In this document: piece by piece, positions 55,309-64,000 of the stretch
Numbering within the stretch: the first letter of the stretch is position 1
Layout of the letters: every line of letters begins with the position of its first letter
From: Roridomyces roridus
Lineage: Eukaryota > Basidiomycota > Agaricomycetes > Agaricales > Mycenaceae
Reading direction: 5' to 3'
Assembly (NCBI GenBank): GCA_029378245.1
Contig: JARKIF010000012.1
Span: 248,001-312,000, forward strand
DNA length: 64,000 nucleotides
Notes under the pieces: generated by a model
The model's input: only the letters and a program-made list of their open reading frames with translations
What the model was told of the DNA's origin: nothing
Databases searched by the model: none
Translations under genes and position numbers: made by a program

Positions 55309-55820
55309 TGCAGGGGAGATTGTAGTACGGCACAAACACCACTTGCCTATTTATCCCGTGTCCCTGTCTGTGTGAATCGCTGCCACGGCCTGTCTTCCGG
55401 TGTAGATACTTAGCCCGCTCTTCAGATTGGTAGCCTGGGCCGAATTGGTACGCATTCGTAGAAGCTCGACAGTCGAAACGGAAGGACACCGGGGCCTCGT
55501 GAGCGTTGTGCGAGCTCGGGGTTCCGACTATGTGGGCAGGAAGGCGTCGACAACGGCAAGATGATACGTCCTGGATGGAAATAGTCGCTTCCAGGCCCAT
55601 GAATCATCGTGAAGCTTGGGAACGCAATTGACTCTTGAGGCTACGAAGAAAGCAGAGGCTAGATCAGACCGATCAGATCTTCGATGATGGCGTCAAATCA
55701 GCCACGACCTTGACACAACCACGAAGCAGCAGAAAGAGGTGAATTTTGAACCTGCGGACTATTTTATATCCGCTCAACTCCTCTGAAAGCCACCGCTGTG
55801 CAAAAATATCTCCGTCTCCG
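55309..55820. other. Intergenic region between divergent genes
   Basis: It holds the promoters of the monooxygenase gene (leftward) and F-box member 5 (rightward). The frame of member 5 stays open upstream to 55746, probably leader. No other feature is seen. Confidence 0.4.
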
Positions 55821-57340
55821 ATGCCTCAATTGCTACTAAATTGCCAAGGGTCGTTGGGGCTTCGGCATGCTACAAAGGCTTGGAATGTATTGCCAAATAG
55901 CCACTTTGGCACCAACGATCCTGTCCAAGAATGCCAAATTCCGGGCGTCCGCACCTTTATCCGCAATGCGCGTTCCCGAAAGAGCCGTCTTGACGAAAAG
56001 ATCGCCTCGCTCGAGGCTGCTCTGAACGAACTCTACTCTGAGCGCGATGCGTTGGACGAGGCGATCTGTAATCACGTCGTCGCGCTCTCTCCGATTCGTC
56101 GCATGCCCACCGAGATTTTATCCCTCATATTCTCGCTCGTCCTCGCCAACGACGTGAAGTTTGATTACCGGGTGGACTCCGCGCCATGGACTCTCATCGC
56201 TGTCTGCGCGTGTTGGCGCTCGGTAGCACTCTCCCCCATTTTCTGGACCAGGATTAGCAACTGGCAGAGGCATTTTAGCCTTGAAAAGCTCGAAGTCATC
56301 CTCAATCGGTCCGCCAGTTTACCACTGCAGATCCATTTCCATTCCGATGATGTAGAACTGTTGTCAGCCGAGGAAACGAGAACGCTGGAACTAGTTCTTC
56401 AGCATTGCGAGCGGTGGGAGCTCCTGTCATCCAGGGTTCTCAAGAGATCTATTCCGCTCTTGAACGTGCCGGGCCGCGGTTCCCGATGCTGCGAACTCTC
56501 GAGGTTGAAATTTACTACCCAGACGATATACCAGCGCCGCACACACTCGACATCTTCAGTCACGCTTCGCAGCTCCAGAAGGCCACGGTGAACTTGGCAT
56601 ATTGGACCAACCCCGTCATCCTGGATCTGCCGTGGAACCAACTCTCGACATATCGCTCGAGCTTCGAGTGGAATGGTCTTTCCGCGCTCGCTTTGGCGGT
56701 CAACCTGGTGGAATGCAGTTTGGACATGGGCGATGGTCTGGAACCCGCCATCAAGGACGTCACGGTCATGCAGTTTCCTCGCCTCCAGCGATTGTCCGTG
56801 TCGCATCGCGGGATTTTGGCGTACCTAGACACGCCAGTGCTTCAAGAACTGTATTACCACGACAGCGACCCTGCAAAGTCGGTTAACAGTCTGGATTTCT
56901 TCCGCGCCCTTCCTCGCACTCTGCAGACATTGGTTTTCGAGGCCCACATCGAAACCGAGGAGGGATTCGACTTGATTGACATATTGGGGGCTCTACCACG
57001 GATGCGTTCATTCACGCTGTCAACGCCTTTTCCCGCAGATGTGGTCTGCAAATTTCTTGCGTCGGCTTCCGAGAGGGTTCCGCTTCTTGAAAGTGTATCG
57101 CTGGGGCTACCCACAAAAAGCGAACACCGGATTTTGAACACCCTGGAAGCGTTGGACTGGGCAGACAACGATCGCAGGCTGCGCACCTTCCGATTCTTGG
57201 TGGAAAAATGCCAGACAACCTCGGCTATCCTGCCCAGGCTGAATTCGTTCAAAGCGCAGGATGCAAGCGTCGAGTTTGGAGATGGAGATTACCAATTTTG
57301 GGTCAGTACAGTACCCGCCAGGTTTCGGTTTCAGCGGTAG
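55821..57340 (+). CDS. F-box protein with N-terminal coiled coil, series member 5, one frame break
   Basis: ATG 55821 gives MPQLLLNCQGSLGLRH, the coil ARSRKSRLDEKIASLEAALN, and the F-box RRMPTEILSLIFSLVL with APWTLIAVCACWRSVALSP and FWTRISNW. After HCERWELL the frame must shift by one missing base near 56437 to reach IQGSQEIYSALERAGPRF. It then reads a whole leucine-rich part (LQRLSVSHRGILAYLDTPV) to TAG 57338-57340. Without the shift the protein ends about 90 codons later without meaning. The rest is well preserved and no other lesion is seen, so either a very young mutation or a single-base error is likely. Confidence 0.7.
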
Positions 57341-58003
57341 TGCTTCCAGGATCAGAGTCGCGTCCTATGCACCCTCTGCATCTCGGGACTCCTCAAGTTC
57401 TCACTCCGACCGTGTCACCGTTACTGATCTTGTATCGTACTTCAACCTAAACCCGGTTGAAAGAAAAATCCACCGCTGCATTTCTGACGTGAACCACAGA
57501 CATTGTTTGACGTGTCCATCATCATATTGGCTCGTTCATCTTGTCGACGTTCTTCACCGTCCAAATCTTGTCAAGGTGTCGTTTGGGCGCATTAATCCAC
57601 CGACATTGTCATCTTCTAATGCGGCTCCAACAATCGACGCTGGCCGTTCACTGCCTGATGCTGTTTCCCTTGACGCAACCCGAGACAGAAGCTGTGGCCT
57701 TCACTGTGGACCGAGCGCCCCGCCGTCCGTCATCTGCCAACATTTCGCGTTGCGTCCGAAGCTCAGACGTGGTAAAAATCAACTCGGTGAGGTATAAAAG
57801 CAAGACCGAAAATTATTGAGAGGAACCATTCGTTTCTTCCTTCGTTCTCTCTCTCGCACTCCTTCTTGGCCAGGTTGCCTCGATTTCACACTCCTTCGTA
57901 TTCTCAAGAGTCAACCGCCGTTACTACTTTCTTTGACAAAAACAGGTTTGCGTTTTGGATTGTCCCCAGTGCTCAAGTATTGATCGTCGACAGCCTTCTC
58001 ACA
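57341..58003. other. Intergenic region with promoter of the secreted protein gene
   Basis: A TATA box is annotated at 57793. The open frames here have no motif. Nothing else is seen. Confidence 0.4.
57793..57799 (+). promoter_or_regulatory. TATA box of the secreted protein gene at 58004
   Basis: TATAAAA lies 211 bases before the ATG. This leaves room for a pyrimidine-rich leader of about 180 bases (57830-58000). Confidence 0.55.
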
Positions 58004-58769
58004 ATGTTCGCTAAACTTGCTGCTCCCTTCATTGCCCTCGCTGTTGCGACCGGCGTCATGGCCAGCCCCCGTGGCCTACAAGTCCCCCAACTCTCTCGGT
58101 ACCTGCTCCTGCCTTGAGTAGTATTCTTTTGCTCATTCAACAAAACAGCTGCCCGCGGATCCCCATCCTTCAACAACTGGGGCGGTTTCAGCTCGCTCGA
58201 CAACTTTGACAGCTTTTACGGCTCTGGCAATTTCGCGAACCTGCACTACAGCACCACGGTCGTGAAACAAGACAGCGAGCTTGTTTGCCACTCGGAGCAG
58301 GTTGAAATTATCCAGCAGCGTCTTCTCGTGCTGCAGGAGATGGCAAAGAGAATTATCACTGAGCAAATTTGTGACGTGGAGACGCAAACGATCACGTTCC
58401 AACAGGTGAGGCTGTTTGATTTTTGGGTTCGACCCGAACTCTAACTTTGTTCTCTAGTACTACGCGTCGCTGGGAAGCTTTAGCGGGGACCTCACTCGCA
58501 GCTCCGGCCGCTCTGTAAGTTCTCCCCTCATTCCAGTTGAATACCTACTCAACCACTCTCAGGTCGGCTACGACAACTCGATTGTCTCGCACTACGGAGA
58601 CTTGTACAACTCGGATGGGTCCCTCTCCAACTACGATCTCGGGTTCAGTGGCAGCGACCTCGGCTCAAACTACTACGTCGCCTCGGGCTCCAACTGGAAC
58701 AGCTACTCCTCGCCGAACTCGGTCGGCACGGCTTACGTTGTGGCTCAGGCCGCGTCTTCGGACTACTGA
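58004..58769 (+). CDS. Small secreted protein, basidiomycete family
   Basis: The start MFAKLAAPFIALAVATGVMA is a signal peptide. The mature part has low-complexity Ser/Asn/Tyr/Gly ends and a conserved helical core, LVCHSEQVEIIQQRLLVLQE and MAKRIITEQICDVETQT, with two cysteines. I remember this core from many mushroom secreted proteins without known function. Four exons are inferred; the last two introns are clean. The first junction is uncertain. With the GTACC donor after QVPQLS the phase does not fit the next exon (RGSPSFNNWGGF). The join works if a run of five C (about 58085) has one base too many or if an earlier GTGGCC donor is used. The stop is at 58767-58769. Confidence 0.75.
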
Positions 58770-59484
58770 GCGAAGTGCGCTTGGTGTAGATTATATTTAT
58801 TTTGTGGATGGATTATAGAGGAGCGACAATGAATAATATCGCCATTGTCAGTGCTGTCCCGGCCGAGAAGGCTTGAAGCTCGGTATTTATTGGGTAAAGG
58901 GCTCGTGTTCGATGCACTGGTTGTTGGGTTGAGCAAGTTTGAATGGCATGGTGGTTGGGTTTTTTTGTGTTTCGGATCAAAGTCATCAAACACTCCTTCA
59001 CTCTGCTCTCCGTCACCAAAGCGACCAGAATTTCATCGTTCTTACACTGAGCACGGTCTGTTTTTCTGGCTCTTTGGACTCAGAATCAAGTCTTTTTTTC
59101 CTCCAATGAAGATGGTCTTAGTACACGACGAGGGGCGTTCAACGCAAGTTCAACGCGACTGTCATGCCAGATGACGCCTCCAGTTATGCTCTCAAGAACC
59201 CTCAAGAGCTTTCTTGGTTGCCTTGACAATGCCTTGGTCGAAATTCAAATTGCAACTTGCTCCCCTTCGACCCACGTGTACATAGTGGTAGGTTGGTATG
59301 TGGTGATACAAGTTCGATGCCCAAAAGATCGATTCCGGATTTGATGGTCGCATGCTACTCTGTATATAATACAGGGCGCCCCAGTAGCCCCTCATTATTC
59401 CTTCTCTTGGTCTGCCACCGTTCTTTTCTTCTTCAGCGCTCGACCTTTTTTTTTCTCGCCGTTCTTCTTCACATACTTCACAAA
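58770..59484. other. Intergenic region with promoter of the first calcium-binding-protein-like gene
   Basis: Apart from the TATA element at 59363, I see no gene. Part of 59090-59370 resembles 61900-62115 before the second copy, so the promoter was duplicated too. Confidence 0.45.
59363..59370 (+). promoter_or_regulatory. TATA box of calcium-binding-protein-like gene 1
   Basis: TATATAAT is followed by ACAGGGCGCCCC. The second copy has TATAAAATACGGGGCGGCCC at the same distance (about 120-135 bases) from its ATG. Confidence 0.6.
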
Positions 59485-59905
59485 ATGCAGTTCTCTCTCC
59501 TCGCTCTCGTTACGTTCGCTGCGGCCGTCTCTGCTGCACCCTCCCTTCGTCGCCAGTCGCAGTGCGACCTCAAGAGTGAGTAGCCATATGTATGCCGTAT
59601 CTAGGCCCTCCGCTGATTCATCCGTTGTGCAGACTGTGTCCTTGACCTTGCGCCTACCGTCGTCACTTGTGCAGCCGCCGCGGCACAGGTCGAACTCGGT
59701 GGGTGTACCATTACTTTGAACCCCGCCGCGTCCTCTTACACAGTTTATTTAGACCCCATTTCCGACATCTCTTGCCTCATCGCCGCTGCGACCGCCGTCG
59801 AGCAGCTGGTACGTATCGCTTCATGATTTGGCAGTTTTTATGCTTACTTGCTTCTAGCCTACGCCCTGCAACGGCTGCTTGGCCAAACTTGAGTCCTTTT
59901 TCTGA
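59485..59905 (+). CDS. Secreted fungal calcium-binding-protein-like protein, copy 1
   Basis: A small cysteine-rich secreted protein. The signal peptide is MQFSLLALVTFAAAVSAAP, followed by LRRQSQCDLK with a dibasic site that a Kex2-type protease could cut. Four exons encode NCVLDLAPTVVTCAAAAA, then DPISDISCLIAAATAVEQL, then PTPCNGCLAKLESFF. The Cys pattern (CDL, NCV, TCA, SCL, PCNGC) fits the fungal calcium-binding-protein domain as I remember it; calcium binding here is not shown. The second intron (54 bases) has no stop in frame, so reading through it is possible. The copy at 62238 has a 50-base counterpart with a stop, which supports removal. The protein is about 95 residues. Confidence 0.75.
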
Positions 59906-60168
59906 GTGATGCATTATTGTCTAGGGTTTGGGGAGAAGTCTTCATTTCAGCCAATGCATACTCGTACAAGATTGAGATACTTTTTTGATTCTCGAAGTCA
60001 GTCCACCGACAGGGACCTGCGATGAGGCCAGTGAGAGGGCAGCAATCAACCACCGGTTTTTTCATTTTTCTCCAATGTGGAAGGGTGCTATGTTGAAATC
60101 CGTCCAGGAATGATAGCTATATATTCAAGTCCCTGCAAAGATACAATCGTCTTTTGAGCTTTGTGCGA

Positions 60169-61756
60169 TCAGTTTTGCAAGGTCTCCGGTACCATACCAC
60201 CGTAGAATACGTGGTCATAGTCCACGATCTCCAGGTCCACGCCGTGCCCCCGGAGTGTTGCTACGAGCCGGTCTGACTGTTCGTTGCCACTGCATGAATG
60301 GTAGTCCGGAACCTCAGCGATCGCAGTCGCCAGGTCCCCCATTCCATTGCTTGCATCGCATCGATGATTTCTAGAGAAAGATAGTCTTGCACAGCCAGTG
60401 ACAAATGCTCCAGCGCTGGAGCCCGCGTGGATACGGAGCGCAAGAAATCGTGCACCAAGCGCCAGGGTATGACCCGAGTGAAACCGAAGGACTTGAGCCT
60501 TGGAATTGCTCCCACTATGCTCAAAAGATCGCCCTGGTCGGCCGGGTCCGAGCCTCGGACTCAGGCCAATTTGGTCAATGTGCGAGGCAACGATGCCGCG
60601 CCGCTAAGGGAAGCAAAGTTGTCACGATCGTGGTCGTACAACTCTGCGAGGACGGGGGTCTAGATACACCAGAATCCGGCGATCCGAGATGGAGAGTCGG
60701 AGGAGTCGAGGGAGGAGGATGGTCCCCAGGTTTAGGTTGGGAGGTTCTGGCATGAGCATCCAAATCCAACATACATTCCACCAATGCAGAAGCGGACGCC
60801 AAGTTGGCAAGTCCGCCCCATTCGATGGAAGCCCTGAATTTCGACAATTGATGCCACGGTAGAACCATCGCGACGGGCCAGCGCCACGACGATACATTGA
60901 TTGCAGCTTCCGCCAATCGAGGGGCATGGCTGAAAATGCTCAAAGTGGACGAGGAGGGCGGCTCCGTGGATTCCATCTCGACCTCCAATTTCCTGAGCAT
61001 CAGGCAACGTGCCTTGAATACGGGCAAAAAACGCCTCCGGGCCATCGAGGAAGATGGTTTCCCAGCGCGCAGAGTGCGCTGCAAGCAAGTCGGCCACTTT
61101 TGATTCGTAGTCTGCCGTCAAGGACAGCGCCTCACAAGTAAAAGTTACCGTCAGCGGTAGATCCCCTGACCGATCCAGTTGAGTGCTGAGAGTGAAGAGA
61201 TTGAAATGGTGGTCCTGGTCGCTAATTGTGGTCCAAAAAGTTGGAGACAGCGCTATAAGTCGCCAGCGAGAGCAGACGGCACTGGAAATCCAAGGAGCCG
61301 ACTGTTCAGAGAACAGAGTTCTCGAAAACGTGGATGTGAATATGAGTGATAAAATCTCTTGTGGCATGCGACGAAGAGGAGACAGCGCGCCCTCGTGTTT
61401 TCGGATTTCGTTCTCCGCTTCATCGCGCTGAGAGAGCAGCTCCTGCAGAAATGACTGCACTTGGGCGATCTTTGAATCAAGAAGGCTTTTGTGGGATCGC
61501 GCTCGAGAAATGAAGTCGCGAATGGAGGGTATCTGGGATTCAGTGGGAGGTTCATTGGTTTCCAAAATGTAGGAGGGTAGGGACGAGGATGGACGTTCCA
61601 GTTGCCCGCTGGAATTGAGGCACAAGCCGGAGGACACTATTGATGACGAGTGAAGATGCCGTGCGGCATTAGGCCTGCTTTCTGTTTTTCGCTCGCCCGC
61701 TTGCAACCAGTCGACGATGCTCAACATTCGCAACTTGGCGGAATAATCCTCGCTCA
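60169..61756 (-). pseudogene. F-box/coiled-coil series member 6, broken
   Basis: It is on the opposite strand to the other members. From MSEDYSAKLRMLSIVDWL (ATG 61754-61756) it reads cleanly through the coil (ARSHKSLLDSKIAQVQSFLQ), the F-box RRMPQEILSLIFTSTF and APWISSAVCSRWRLIALSP to EAFFARIQGTLP. It then changes frame near 61009 (KLEVEMESTEPPSSS), near 60750 (LPRLLRLSISDRRILVYLD), at the CCCCC run complementary to about 60655 (PVLAELYDHDRDNFASL), near 60560 (IVGAIPRLKSFGFTRVI) and once more near 60275. The end would be GVDLEIVDYDHVFYGGMV with stop at 60169-60171. Five shifts in 850 bases make a pseudogene likely, though all conserved parts remain. Confidence 0.7.
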
Positions 61757-62237
61757 TTCTGGAAACGATCACCTGAACACCTTACAACCCGGTGTACCAC
61801 ACAGCCAAAATCCCCCATTTTTGACCCTTGATTTACTCTACCCGCAAAGACCTACTAGTCCCTCGCTGCTCTCCGTCTCCAAGCGCCACACAAGAATTTC
61901 CCTCCTCCATGCCTTTCTTCCAATGGCGATGACTCTCAAGCACACTGGTTTTCTTGGTCGCCTTGGTCACCGGCGACGATTGAATGCAATTTGCTCCTCG
62001 ATTCTCCTTCCAATGACAGCCATCTCTGTTCCTCCACGACCAGCATGTGCAGCACTATCCGATTCGATGCAATGGACTGATCGTCGTACGCGGCTAATCT
62101 GTATAAAATACGGGGCGGCCCATTACTAGCCTCCTCATTCATTTTCTTCTCTTGGCTGAGCCAGTTGTTTTTCTTTCGCCTCCACACAGTTCTCTTCTTC
62201 AAAGCTCGACCTTTTTTCTCGCCGTTCTTCTTCCAAG
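61757..62237. other. Intergenic region with promoter of the second calcium-binding-protein-like gene
   Basis: It holds the TATA box at 62102 and a leader. It is similar in part to the region before copy 1. No other gene is seen. Confidence 0.45.
62102..62108 (+). promoter_or_regulatory. TATA box of calcium-binding-protein-like gene 2
   Basis: TATAAAA followed by a GGGGCGG motif, the same layout as before copy 1. Confidence 0.6.
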
Positions 62238-62673
62238 ATGCAATTCTCTCTCGTCGCTCTCTTCGCGCTCGTTGCAGCCGTCTCTGCTGCACCCGCTCCG
62301 GCCCGCGTCCGTCGCCAGTCTCAGTGCGACCTGGCGAGTGAGTAGCTACATGTACGCGTATCGAGGCCCCGCGCTGATTCATCCAATGCGAAGCCTGTCT
62401 CCTTGCGCTCGCGCCTTCCGCCGTATCTTGCGGGTCCGCCGCGGCACAGGCCGGCATCGGTGGGTGCACTGTTTATTTGAATCCCAGTCCTCTTATAAGG
62501 TTCATTTAGACCCTGTTTCCGACATCTCTTGCCTCATCGCCGCTGCAACCGACGTAGATCAACTGGTGCGTCTCGTTTACATCTTTGGCACACCGTTGCT
62601 TACTTGCTGCTAGCCCGCGTCCTGCAACGGCTGCTTGGACCAAGTCGAGTCCGAGGCCAAGAGCATCTTCTGA
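62238..62673 (+). CDS. Secreted fungal calcium-binding-protein-like protein, copy 2
   Basis: A paralogue of the gene at 59485 in the same orientation. The signal peptide is MQFSLVALFALVAAVSAAP, then APARVRRQSQCDLA with a dibasic site. The mature protein reads CLLALAPSAVSCGSAAAQAG, DPVSDISCLIAAATDVDQL and PASCNGCLDQVESEAKSIF. There are three introns at the same places as in copy 1; the second is 50 bases and contains a stop in frame. The stop TGA is at 62671-62673. The cysteine pattern is conserved. It is likely exported; whether it binds calcium is inferred only from the family. Confidence 0.78.
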
Positions 62674-62886
62674 GTTGGGTTGGAACAAGGTTTTAATGTA
62701 TATAGTTACAATCCAAATTAAATAATGTGTGTGGGCGATAGCATCGCGCGGCCTGAGATTTGTTCCAACGTGGAGGAGAAGCATGAAGACGTGTCTTGCG
62801 TGACTTGCCTAAAGCGGTTGCCACGTCTGTGATCTGCCGACCAGAATTATTCATTTCCAAACTTTCACTCCGCTCCTTTACCTACC

Positions 62887-64000
62887 ATGAGCGGCTGTAT
62901 GTCTTTCGTCGTCGCGCTCGTCCCGTACTCACCTTCACCCAGTTCGGTTCCTCAACCTCGTCCGGCCTTTTCTCCCGATATTGCCAGAAGTTTCCTCCCC
63001 AGACCGCAAGGTTAATACGGACAGAATTACTTGCTGCTCTCGACCTGACGTGGCACTCGCAGGTTCCCTTCAACCAAAAAATCCTATGGACGGCCGTGAC
63101 GCTCCTTATCTTCCTGGTGTGCTCGCAAGTGCCGCTGTATGGTATCATGTCGTCCGACTCGTCCGACCCTCTGTACTGGATGCGTGTCATCCTTGCGTCT
63201 AACCGTGGAACGCTCATGGAGCTCGGGATCACACCCATTATCACTTCCGGGATGATTATGCAGCTTTTGGCGGGTGCGAACCTCATCGACGTCGATTTCG
63301 GGCTGAAGGAGGACCGGGCATTGTTCAGCGGTGCGCAGAAACGTGAGCCTGCTGCAATTCTTGTCGTATTGCCCCGAAATTGACATTTTTCTGCTACCAG
63401 TTTTCGCTCTCATCATCTCGCTCGGGCAGGGTACCGTCCACGTTCTCACTGGGCTCTACGGCCAGCCCAGCGACCTAGGCGCCGGCGTCTGTCTCCTCCT
63501 CATCGTCCAGCTTGTTTCCGCGGCCTTGATTGTCATTCTCCTTGACGAGCTCCTCCAGAAGGGCTACGGTCTCGGCTCTGGCATTTCCCTTTTCATCGCC
63601 ACCAACATCTGCGAATCTATCGTGTGGAAGGCCTTCTCCCCAACAACTGTCAACACCGGTCGTGGCCCCGAATTCGAGGGTGCCATCGTCGCCCTCTTCC
63701 ACCTCCTCTTCACCTGGAACGACAAGGGCCGTGCCCTGCGTGAGGCCTTCTGGCGCGACCGTCTCCCGAACGTCATGAACCTGATCGCCACCGCTGTCAT
63801 CTTCGGCGTGGTCATCTACCTCCAGGGTTTCCGTATCGAGATTCCGGTCAAGAGCAACCGTTTCCGCGGCCAGCGTGGCACGTATCCCGTCAAGCTCTTC
63901 TACACCTCCAACATGCCCATCATGCTCGAGTCCGCCCTTACCTCCAACGTGTTCATCCTCTCCCAGATGCTCGCGTCCCGCTACCCGTCCAACTTTTTGG
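62887..64000 (+). CDS. SEC61: Protein transport channel subunit SEC61 alpha (5' part)
   Basis: Sec61 alpha forms the protein-conducting channel of the endoplasmic reticulum. The first coding exon is ten bases (62887-62896, MSG plus one base). The second gives [20 protein letters not shown], the third [20 protein letters not shown] and [20 protein letters not shown]. Then come [20 protein letters not shown], the plug region, [35 protein letters not shown] and [19 protein letters not shown], all diagnostic. Introns are about 46-65 bases. The gene runs past the right edge at YPSNF, so roughly a third of the protein is missing from the window. No frame break is seen. Confidence 0.96.

Noticed and set aside
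54649..55413. 254-codon plus-strand frame over the monooxygenase gene
   Set aside because: It lies antisense inside the intact Baeyer-Villiger-type gene and has no motif; its openness follows from the codon use of the real gene.
59700..59760. Reading through the second intron of calcium-binding-protein-like gene 1
   Set aside because: The segment has no stop and is a multiple of three, but the paralogue has a 50-base counterpart with a stop, so it behaves as an intron.

Overview
The window is nuclear DNA of a mushroom-forming basidiomycete (Agaricomycetes). Genes are dense on both strands and are cut by many 45-60 base introns. F-box, BTB and small secreted proteins of basidiomycete type are present in several copies, next to ordinary eukaryotic housekeeping genes (PUS1, RPB4, PIF1-type helicase, SEC61 alpha). 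Products are read from the translated sequence and remembered family motifs; no database search was run.

Layout. 0-2.3 kb: two tandem minus-strand BTB proteins. 2.6-8.4 kb: a coiled-coil/proline-rich protein, the tRNA pseudouridine synthase PUS1, and RPB4 convergent to it. 8.5-12.6 kb: a broken iron-alcohol-dehydrogenase/maleylacetate-reductase-like gene, a broken short-chain dehydrogenase and an intact second iron-ADH. 12.8-17.9 kb: a MYND zinc-finger protein, a GT18-type glycosyltransferase and a DUF1479 (YbiU-like) oxygenase-fold protein. 18.0-21.3 kb: four tandem minus-strand copies of a secreted protein family I cannot name. 21.7-26.1 kb: an R3H/SUZ-type RNA-binding protein and an F-box protein, both with reading-frame breaks. 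26.4-29.2 kb: a second short-chain dehydrogenase and the first of three F-box plus CNH (citron homology) proteins. 30.0-39.7 kb: a large PH-domain-like protein, a PIF1-type helicase, a nitrilase and a quinone oxidoreductase. 39.7-47.7 kb: two more F-box/CNH genes, a coiled-coil protein and the first of a series of F-box genes with an N-terminal coiled coil. 48.0-61.8 kb: five further members of that F-box series, at least three with frame breaks, around a Baeyer-Villiger-type flavin monooxygenase. 58.0-62.7 kb: a small secreted protein and two copies of a fungal calcium-binding-protein-like secreted protein. The right edge cuts through SEC61 alpha.

Two themes stand out. First, the accessory content comes as duplicated families, and a large share of the copies carry one-base indels, often in homopolymer runs. 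Most conserved single-copy genes read cleanly; the R3H gene is the main exception. The breaks may reflect decay of redundant copies, sequencing error, or both. Second, three genes join an F-box-like start to an apparently full CNH domain without the RhoGEF and PH domains that normally accompany CNH. Splicing oddities include a probable 3-base exon in PUS1, a 13-base exon in the GT18 gene and a probable GC-AG intron.
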